Below are positions 1 to 4,803 of a stretch of 9,032 bases of DNA, one piece after another. How positions within the stretch are numbered: position 1 is the stretch's first letter; the number at the start of each line of letters is the position of its first letter. The notes under the pieces are model-generated. The model was not told where the DNA came from. It did not search any database and worked only from the letters and a program-made list of their open reading frames with translations. The stretch is from Deltaproteobacteria bacterium RBG_16_54_18 (GTDB lineage: Bacteria > Desulfobacterota > B13-G15 > RBG-16-54-18): assembly GCA_001797935.1 (NCBI GenBank), contig MGQT01000080.1:1605-10636 (forward strand), in the 5' to 3' direction. A program made the translations under genes and the position numbers.

Positions 1-15
1 GCGGAGGATTATCGA

Positions 16-69
16 GGGTGGTGCCTTCTTGCATCACCCCCCTGGCCAGCGCTATTGTTGGCCAAGGGG
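16..69 (+). other. two overlapping hairpins upstream of the first promoter
   Basis: Positions 16-24 (GGGTGGTGC) pair with 31-39 (GCATCACCC) around a 6-base loop, with one G-U wobble. Positions 38-47 pair with 60-69 (GGCCAAGGGG) with one mismatch. The two stems share positions 38-39, so they may be mutually exclusive. No T-run follows either one, so this is not a standard intrinsic terminator. It could be the end of an upstream transcript, or part of a structured RNA cut by the window edge. No coding sequence is recognisable here. Confidence 0.35.
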
Positions 70-102
70 CTAGGGGAACCAGTTGCGGCCATAGTTATCC
101 TG

Positions 103-131
103 TTGACAATCGGGGGGGCTTTGGATATACT
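103..131 (+). promoter_or_regulatory. sigma-70 promoter of the carboxyltransferase gene
   Basis: A perfect -35 box TTGACA (103-108) and a -10 box TATACT (126-131) are separated by exactly 17 bases. The predicted transcription start is near 138, giving a 5' leader of about 58 bases that ends in a strong Shine-Dalgarno sequence. No operator-like repeat is obvious over the boxes. Confidence 0.75.
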
Positions 132-182
132 GGATTTGTGATTTTTTTAACAAATTGCAGCGACCGATATCATATAAACTTT

Positions 183-190
183 AAGGAGGT
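183..190 (+). promoter_or_regulatory. ribosome binding site fixing the start at 196
   Basis: AAGGAGGT is a full anti-16S match ending 5 bases before ATG 196. An in-frame TTG at 190 lies on the end of this site and so cannot be the real start. Confidence 0.85.
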
Positions 191-195
191 TGGTA

Positions 196-1752
196 ATGGG
201 AAAATTCGATAAGCTCTATGACGACTATATGAAGCGACGCAAGACCGTCCTGGCTATGGGGGGTGAAAAGGCCCTGGCATCACGACGGGAAAAGGGACAG
301 ACGAACGCCCGCGAGAGGCTCGACATGCTCCTCGACCCCGGTACCTTCACCGAGGTCGGCACCTTTATGAGACACCGGCAACACGACTTTGGCATGGCCG
401 ATAAACTCATACCCGCAGAGGGTGTTGTTGCCGGATATGGCAAGGTGGACGGCAGATATGTCGTCGTGGTCTCCGAGGATTTCACGGCCATGGCCGGCAC
501 CTTTGGCGAATATCACGGGAAAAAGTTCGTGTGGGCCTGTGATTTTGCCAAAGAGAAAGGTTGGCCCTTTGTCGGGATCAACGACTCCGGCGGTGCGCGT
601 CTCCAGGAGGGGATGGACACCCTGGAGGCCTATGGGTGGACCTTCCGCTCCCAGATCCTCGCCTCGGGGATCGTCCCCCAAATTGCCCTGCTCCTCGGCC
701 CCTGCCTCGGGGGACAGGCGTATCATCCGATCATGAACGACTTCCTGATCCAGAGCAAGAAAACCGGTTATCTGGGGATCGCTGGCCCTGCCTTTGTCAA
801 GACCCAGACCGGAGAAGACATCACCCTGGAGAAACTGGCGGGCTGGGAGGCCCATGCTATGAAATCGGGTGGCACCCACGTCGTCGGTGAGGATGACAAA
901 GATTCTATCGCGATGGCCAAGAAGCTTTTATCCTATCTCCCCTCCAACAACAAGGAAAAACCGCCGCGGGTCGAGAACGGCGACGATCCCGAGCGGGAAA
1001 TCCCGGAACTGGATGAGTTTCTCCCCGATCCGAATCTGCGCACGCCGTATAATATGTATCCCCTCATCGAAAAGGTCGTGGACAAGGGGAGTTTTTTCGA
1101 GATACACAAGTACTTTGCCCGCAACCTTATCGTTGGCTTTGCGCGCTTCAACGGGAGAGCGGCCGGGATCGTCAGCAATCAGCCCATGGTGCTGATGGGC
1201 GGGCTGGACTGCGACGCCTCTGACAAGCTGGCGCGGTTTGTCCGCTTCTGCGATCTGTTCAATATTCCGGTCGTGACCTTCGTGGACTGCCCGGCCTTCT
1301 GGATCGGCTCTCCGCACGAGTGGAAAGGGATCTTGCGCCACGGGGCCAAGACGCTCTTTGCCTGGGCGGACGCCACGGTACCCCTTATCTCCGTGATGAT
1401 CGGCAAATCATACGCGGGTGCGCACTATGCCATGCTTGACAAGAGCATCGGTGCCGATCTCGTCTTTGCCTGGCCGACGTCCAAGGTAAACATCGTGGGG
1501 GCGGAGACCGCGGCGAGCATCATCTTCGCCAAGGAGATCAAGGAGGCGGCCGACCCGAAGGAGATGGCACGGCAGCGGATCGAGGAATATCGGACCAAAT
1601 ACGAGCACCCCTATCAGCCTGCCGAGCGGGGATACACGGACGACGTCATCATGCCTCACGATACGAGGAAGTACGTGTGCCGAGCCTTAGAGATGCTGGA
1701 AAACAAGCAGGTGACGAGGCCCTGGCGAAAATACTCCAATATCAATCTGTAA
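196..1752 (+). CDS. acyl-CoA carboxylase, carboxyltransferase (beta) subunit, PccB/MmdA family
   Basis: This is the 518-residue carboxyltransferase subunit of a biotin-dependent acyl-CoA carboxylase (or decarboxylase), a cytosolic enzyme that moves CO2 between carboxybiotin and an acyl-CoA. It has the usual two crotonase-like halves and the family's usual length. The N half carries SGGARLQEG (131-139) and GPCLGGQAYHP (168-178), whose Gly172-Gly173 correspond to the acyl-CoA oxyanion hole. The C half carries ASDKLARFVRFCDLFNIPVVTFVD and GKSYAGAHYAM (403-413), whose Gly408-Ala409 correspond to the biotin oxyanion hole. Two sites are unusual. The common VPGFLPG stretch reads CPAFWIG (365-371), and the Asp that follows Gly-Ala-Tyr in propionyl-CoA carboxylases is Tyr411. 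The substrate may therefore not be propionyl-CoA. No biotin carboxylase or biotin carrier gene is adjacent. Its own promoter and terminator suggest a single-gene transcript. The family call is firm; the substrate is unknown. Confidence 0.93.
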   Translation: MGKFDKLYDDYMKRRKTVLAMGGEKALASRREKGQTNARERLDMLLDPGTFTEVGTFMRHRQHDFGMADKLIPAEGVVAGYGKVDGRYVVVVSEDFTAMAGTFGEYHGKKFVWACDFAKEKGWPFVGINDSGGARLQEGMDTLEAYGWTFRSQILASGIVPQIALLLGPCLGGQAYHPIMNDFLIQSKKTGYLGIAGPAFVKTQTGEDITLEKLAGWEAHAMKSGGTHVVGEDDKDSIAMAKKLLSYLPSNNKEKPPRVENGDDPEREIPELDEFLPDPNLRTPYNMYPLIEKVVDKGSFFEIHKYFARNLIVGFARFNGRAAGIVSNQPMVLMGGLDCDASDKLARFVRFCDLFNIPVVTFVDCPAFWIGSPHEWKGILRHGAKTLFAWADATVPLISVMIGKSYAGAHYAMLDKSIGADLVFAWPTSKVNIVGAETAASIIFAKEIKEAADPKEMARQRIEEYRTKYEHPYQPAERGYTDDVIMPHDTRKYVCRALEMLENKQVTRPWRKYSNINL

Positions 1753-1790
1753 ATCGTTTTGCGCGCATATCGCGCTCTCTTTCATGATGT

Positions 1791-1830
1791 AATGGGTACA
1801 GGGGAGACAGGCCCTGTACCCATTTGTTTT
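1791..1830 (+). terminator. intrinsic terminator after the carboxyltransferase gene
   Basis: A perfect 13-bp stem, AATGGGTACAGGG (1791-1803) with its complement at 1812-1824, closes an 8-base loop. It is followed by a T-rich tail (TTTGTTTT, overlapping the stem end). It starts 38 bases after the stop codon and separates this gene from the next transcription unit. Confidence 0.85.
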
Positions 1831-2062
1831 GCTGACGAATATTCTTACGGTGTTTTTCTCTTGTCACTGAGGTCAGAGAATAAAGCATCGAGGGGTTCCC
1901 GGAGGCGACACGGCGCGGACGCCATACCCCTTATTGACAACCCTTGTTGATACGCTATATAGTCGCCGCATACACGTTGACATAGTGTGTTGCATGCAGC
2001 TAAGAGACGACGGCAAAAAGGTTGGCCTGCGCAAGTTTTTTTATGAGCATAGATAATCAGCA
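1831..2062 (+). other. intergenic region, no gene seen
   Basis: Apart from the promoter listed at 1934-1961 I see nothing firm here. A second TTGACA (1977-1982) is followed at 18 bases by TAAGAG (2001-2006), a poor -10 box. A run of seven T at 2036-2042 has no good stem before it. The short reading frames on both strands have no start signals and no recognisable sequence. Confidence 0.5.
1934..1961 (+). promoter_or_regulatory. sigma-70 promoter upstream of the membrane-anchored protein gene
   Basis: TTGACA (1934-1939) and TATATA (1956-1961) are spaced by 16 bases. The predicted start is near 1968, giving a leader of about 105 bases before ATG 2075. The boxes are near consensus, but the long leader leaves room for a second start downstream. 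Confidence 0.6.
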
Positions 2063-2063
2063 A

Positions 2064-2069
2064 TGGAGG
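2064..2069 (+). promoter_or_regulatory. ribosome binding site fixing the start at 2075
   Basis: TGGAGG ends 5 bases before ATG 2075. The in-frame ATG at 2063 overlaps this Shine-Dalgarno sequence and has no good site of its own, so 2075 is preferred. Confidence 0.75.
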
Positions 2070-2074
2070 CACGT

Positions 2075-2788
2075 ATGCAAAAACCAAATCTGAAGATAAT
2101 TATCTCCCTTGCCATTATTGCCGTCTTTGTCATCGGGGTGCTGACGTATGTGTCCATCCTGGGAGAAAATGATAAGATAGACAGGGTTATAGGAGAATAT
2201 TTCAATAATTTGAAGAGCGGAAATTATCGTGAGGCCTGCGACGTTTTTTCTGCAAGCATTCTGACAAGCCAAGGAGCGGACGACGACCGTTTGGTGACCT
2301 TTAATTTTATCCTTGAACTGGCCTTGCTCACGCACTATAACCTGATGGATCAATATGATTATACGGTTGAATTACAACGGAGCCGCGTATGGATCCCGTT
2401 TGTCGGTAATGATGCGGTACAGGTCGGTATTGTGCTTAAGAGGAAAGATCAACACGGGGTTTCTGGTAAGAGGGCGGTCACTCAGCAAAACTCCCGCCTG
2501 CATGACTTTATTACCGTCGTCCGCGAGCGCGGATCCTGGAAAATACGGCAATTCAACATTACCGATAGCGCGATTGCCGAAGTATATAATGAGTTACGCG
2601 GACGCGTCGACCTTAATCGGTATATACAGCGGACGTCCGATGGATTTCAGATAAAGAACGCCGACGTTAATCTCACCACCCTCTCATCCATCGATAGACG
2701 GATACTGAGGTTCAGTCTCTATAAGATACAGAAAGCGCTCGGCTCTGAGTTACTCCCGCAGGCCAAGACAAAGAATAGACTATTTTAA
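2075..2788 (+). CDS. uncharacterised membrane-anchored protein
   Basis: I do not recognise this 237-residue protein. It starts with a short basic stretch (MQKPNLK), then one hydrophobic segment at about residues 8-27 with no lipobox or obvious cleavage site. It is probably a signal anchor holding a soluble domain of about 205 residues outside the inner membrane. The first part of that domain (IDRVIGEYFNNLKSGNYREACDVFSA) resembles the helix-rich opening of NTF2-like or DUF4878-type periplasmic domains. That is only a sequence impression, supported by the later stretch RERGSWKIRQFNIT, which looks like the final strands of such a fold. The C-terminal third is charged and mixed. The gene stands alone between a terminator and a tRNA promoter, so its neighbours give no clue. 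It looks more AT-rich than the carboxyltransferase gene. Confidence 0.75.
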   Translation: MQKPNLKIIISLAIIAVFVIGVLTYVSILGENDKIDRVIGEYFNNLKSGNYREACDVFSASILTSQGADDDRLVTFNFILELALLTHYNLMDQYDYTVELQRSRVWIPFVGNDAVQVGIVLKRKDQHGVSGKRAVTQQNSRLHDFITVVRERGSWKIRQFNITDSAIAEVYNELRGRVDLNRYIQRTSDGFQIKNADVNLTTLSSIDRRILRFSLYKIQKALGSELLPQAKTKNRLF

Positions 2789-2874
2789 GTGGTACGCCAG
2801 AGCTACGTTCAGTTCGAAGGAGCAGGCAGCACCCGGGAAAAAACCGCTACCGAGAACAAGTGCTCACGCGCAGT

Positions 2875-2898
2875 ATGACGATTGTTTCGTCTCGTCAT
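2875..2898 (+). other. hairpin downstream of the membrane-anchored protein gene
   Basis: ATGACGA (2875-2881) pairs perfectly with TCGTCAT (2892-2898) around a 10-base loop. The following bases (TCTAATAG) are not a proper T-tract, so this would be a weak or factor-assisted terminator at best. It is the only stem of this quality between the stop at 2788 and the tRNA promoter. Confidence 0.3.
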
Positions 2899-2942
2899 TC
2901 TAATAGCCCTTCCCGTGCCGTGCGAAGGCAAAGGGTTGCCTA

Positions 2943-2971
2943 TTGACAGGGTAGTATATTTAAAGGATAAT
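2943..2971 (+). promoter_or_regulatory. sigma-70 promoter of the CAT tRNA
   Basis: TTGACA (2943-2948) and GATAAT (2966-2971) are spaced by exactly 17 bases. The predicted start near 2978 leaves a leader of about 12 bases before the tRNA, to be removed by RNase P. A small perfect stem, GGCAA-AGGG-TTGCC (2927-2940), sits just upstream of the -35 box; its role is unknown. Confidence 0.8.
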
Positions 2972-2989
2972 AAAAAAATGAGCAAAAAG

Positions 2990-3062
2990 GGGCCCATAGC
3001 TCAGCTGGCAGAGCCACCGGCTCATAACCGGCAGGTCCCTGGTTCGATTCCAGGTGGGCCCA
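2990..3062 (+). tRNA. tRNA with CAT anticodon (tRNA-Ile2 or elongator tRNA-Met)
   Basis: A full 73-base cloverleaf is visible: acceptor GGGCCCA (2990-2996) with TGGGCCC (3055-3061), D stem GCTC/GAGC, anticodon loop CTCATAA (3021-3027) with CAT at 3023-3025, and T arm CCTGG-TTCGATT-CCAGG. The discriminator is A3062. The G1-C72 pair excludes an initiator tRNA. CAT can belong to elongator Met or to the Ile tRNA whose C34 becomes lysidine. Here C4-G69 and C5-G68 match the acceptor pairs reported as TilS recognition elements in E. coli tRNA-Ile2, which favours Ile. The first anticodon-stem pair is A3016-C3032, a mismatch. CCA is not encoded (CTA follows the discriminator), so it must be added after transcription. 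Confidence 0.9.
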
Positions 3063-3147
3063 CTAGTAGGGTATTCTGGGTGGATCACCATCTTGTATAA
3101 ACGAGCACAAGGACCGCAAGGAAAAGAAGGGTTCGGCAACGGACGGG

Positions 3148-3173
3148 TGCACCTTGGATGGTGCAATTTTTTT
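3148..3173 (+). terminator. intrinsic terminator between the tRNA and the zinc-ribbon gene
   Basis: TGCACC (3148-3153) pairs with GGTGCA (3160-3165) around a 6-base loop, followed by A and seven T (3167-3173). It ends the tRNA transcript about 85 bases after the mature 3' end. It lies only 23 bases before the next start codon, so it may also act as an attenuator for that gene. Confidence 0.7.
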
Positions 3174-3196
3174 GAGCCCTCGCTAGGGGGGAGATT

Positions 3197-3913
3197 GTGA
3201 AGAATCAACTGCAATTGCTCTGGAGATTGCAGACCGTAGAACGGCAAATCGAGGAGAGCCGGCGAGAAATATATTCGTACCCTGTAGCGTTGGAAAGGCT
3301 CCAGCACATGCGTGAGGCTCGGCATGAAAAAGAGGAGGAAGAAAAGAAGAAAATAGAGGAACTTGAGCGGGAACGGATGAACAAGGAGGGGGAGCTAGAA
3401 ATGGAACGGGAACGGATTAAGCGTTCCCAGCTCAAACTCTTGGAGATCAAGACCAATAAGGAATATCAGGCCCTCCTGCAAGAGATCGAAGGCGGCACAG
3501 AGCGGAACAGCCAGCGGGAAGAAGAGATCATCGTCCTTTTGGAGAACATAGATCAGACCAAGGCCGCGTACGCAACCACGGTGGAGCAGGGGAGACAGGA
3601 AAACATACAGGTCGAAGAAGAGACGGCGGAGATAAAAAATAGGATCGTGGCGACAGAGCAAGATATCATCCGTAATCAGCACATACGTGAGGAAATTGTG
3701 CGGGAGCTAGATCCTGAACTCTTGCGGCGTTATGATACGTTAAAAGAAAAGCGCAACGGCATAGCAGTCGTTTTGGTCAAAAATGAAGGGTGCCAGGGAT
3801 GTTACGTCAATATCCCCCCCCAGATGTATAATGAGGTGCAAAAACACAAAGAGATCATCGTGTGCCCGAATTGTAATCGCATCCTCTATTGGGAGGATAC
3901 GCGCACCGTGTAG
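3197..3913 (+). CDS. coiled-coil C4-type zinc-ribbon protein (COG1579 family)
   Basis: The protein has 238 residues. A long charged coiled coil, rich in Glu, Lys, Arg and Gln, covers roughly residues 10-180. A zinc ribbon follows, with four cysteines as C199-x2-C202 and C223-x2-C226 around the motif GCQGCYVNIPPQ. This is the standard architecture and length of the COG1579 family, cytosolic proteins thought to bind nucleic acid but with no settled biochemical function. The start is GTG at 3197, preceded by a G-rich Shine-Dalgarno (AGGGGGGAG, 3185-3193). The RNase H gene starts 6 bases after the stop, so the two are almost certainly co-transcribed. A link to RNA or R-loop handling is suggested by that pairing and by the adjoining rnpB, but this is inference. 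Confidence 0.88.
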   Translation: MKNQLQLLWRLQTVERQIEESRREIYSYPVALERLQHMREARHEKEEEEKKKIEELERERMNKEGELEMERERIKRSQLKLLEIKTNKEYQALLQEIEGGTERNSQREEEIIVLLENIDQTKAAYATTVEQGRQENIQVEEETAEIKNRIVATEQDIIRNQHIREEIVRELDPELLRRYDTLKEKRNGIAVVLVKNEGCQGCYVNIPPQMYNEVQKHKEIIVCPNCNRILYWEDTRTV

Positions 3914-3919
3914 AACTCC

Positions 3920-4378
3920 ATGGCGGGTGAACCCTTAACAGATCTTCCCGGCGACGGAATACAGAAGGTTATTCTCTATGTTGATGGCTCGTGTAGCGGG
4001 AACCCGGGCGAAGGCGGGGCCGGGGTGGTCGTCAAGGACGAGCATGGAAAGACCATAGCATACTTTAAAGAATATTTGGGAATGGTGACTAATAATAGAG
4101 CGGAGTATCAGGCACTCATCCTGGGGCTTCGGGAAGCCCTCAGGTTGGGGATAAGGGAAGTAGAAGTCAATCTTGATTCTGAGCTCGTGGTAAACCAAGT
4201 TAACGGCATGTATCGCATCCGCGATGCTCAACTCAAGGCCTTAGAGGAGGAGGTCAGAAGGCTTCTCGGACGCTATTCGCGTTGGGTAGTTCAGTATATA
4301 CCGCGCGAGAACAATCGGGAGGCGGATCGTCTAGCCAGGGAGGCGGTAAGGGACAAGCGTAGATCAAGTGGTCGCTGA
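3920..4378 (+). CDS. RNase HI-family ribonuclease H
   Basis: The 152-residue protein has a single RNase H fold. All four metal-binding catalytic acids are visible: Asp22 in YVDGSCSGNPG, Glu62 in NNRAEYQAL, Asp86 in NLDSELVVNQVNG, and Asp136 in NREADRLA. It should therefore be active, cleaving the RNA strand of RNA-DNA hybrids in the cytosol. The sequence belongs to the compact Rv2228c/YpdQ-like branch rather than E. coli RnhA, as judged from NNRAEY and the lack of a clear basic protrusion. The first 15 residues precede the fold. ATG 3920 is chosen because it lies 6 bases after the zinc-ribbon stop, which indicates translational coupling; the upstream AACTCC is a poor ribosome site. The last seven codons overlap the 5' strands of the RNase P RNA gene. 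Confidence 0.92.
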   Translation: MAGEPLTDLPGDGIQKVILYVDGSCSGNPGEGGAGVVVKDEHGKTIAYFKEYLGMVTNNRAEYQALILGLREALRLGIREVEVNLDSELVVNQVNGMYRIRDAQLKALEEEVRRLLGRYSRWVVQYIPRENNREADRLAREAVRDKRRSSGR

Positions 4379-4729
4379 TCCTAAACGGATCAGAGGAAAG
4401 TCCGAGCTCCAGAGGGCAGGATGGTCGCTAACGGCGACTACCCCTGACAAGGGGTCAGGAAAGTGCCACAGAAAGCAGACCGTCTCTCCCCTCAAGCTAC
4501 GCTTGAGGGGAGAGATAAGGGTGAAACGGTGAGGTAAGAGCTCACCAGTCCCGACGGTGACGTCGGGAGCTCGGCAAACCCCATCCGGAGCAAGACCAAA
4601 TAGGAGGGGAACGGGGTGGCCCGTCCCATACCCTCGGGTTGGTCGCTTGAGAGCGACGGCAACGTCGCTCCTAGATAAATGACCACTACTCCTTTCGGGA
4701 GCACAGAACTCGGCTTATGATCTAGGCAC
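4357..4729 (+). ncRNA. rnpB: RNase P RNA, bacterial A type
   Basis: This is the catalytic RNA of RNase P, which removes tRNA 5' leaders. The universal blocks appear in order: GAGGAAAGTCCGAGCTCC (4393-4410), GAAAGTGCCACAGAAA, GGTGAAACGGTGAGGTAAGAG, CGGCAAACCCCATCCGGAGC followed by AAGACCAAATAGG, AGATAAATGACCACTAC, and ACAGAACTCGGCTTA (4703-4717). P1 pairs TAGATCA (4360-4366) with TGATCTA (4718-4724). P2 pairs AGTGGTC (4367-4373) with GACCACT (4681-4687). P3 is a short plain hairpin (4375-4393). P12 is a perfect 15-bp stem (4483-4515). The ends are set by P1 and are good to a few bases. The 5' end overlaps the RNase H coding end, I find no clear promoter for it, and no T-tract terminator follows. 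Confidence 0.95.
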
Positions 4730-4803
4730 ATCCCTTTCGCCTCCCCCTGGCCCCCTGCGAGGGAAAAGAACGGGATTCGCGATAATTCAGCAAGGAAAAA
4801 CGT

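Noticed and set aside
18..212. A 64-codon open frame before the carboxyltransferase gene
   Set aside because: It crosses the promoter and the Shine-Dalgarno sequence of the next gene, has no ribosome site of its own and encodes nothing recognisable.
280..879. A 199-codon minus-strand open frame opposite the carboxyltransferase gene
   Set aside because: It mirrors the codon pattern of a well-identified gene, has no start signals and shows no family motif; long antisense frames are common over GC-rich genes.
1845..2087. A minus-strand 80-codon frame in the intergenic region
   Set aside because: It runs through the + strand promoter and ribosome site of the 2075 gene, has no Shine-Dalgarno and no recognisable content.
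4781..4786. GATAAT as the -10 box of a promoter for the sensor kinase gene
   Set aside because: There is no -35 box at 16-18 bases upstream, and the start would fall on the ribosome binding site.
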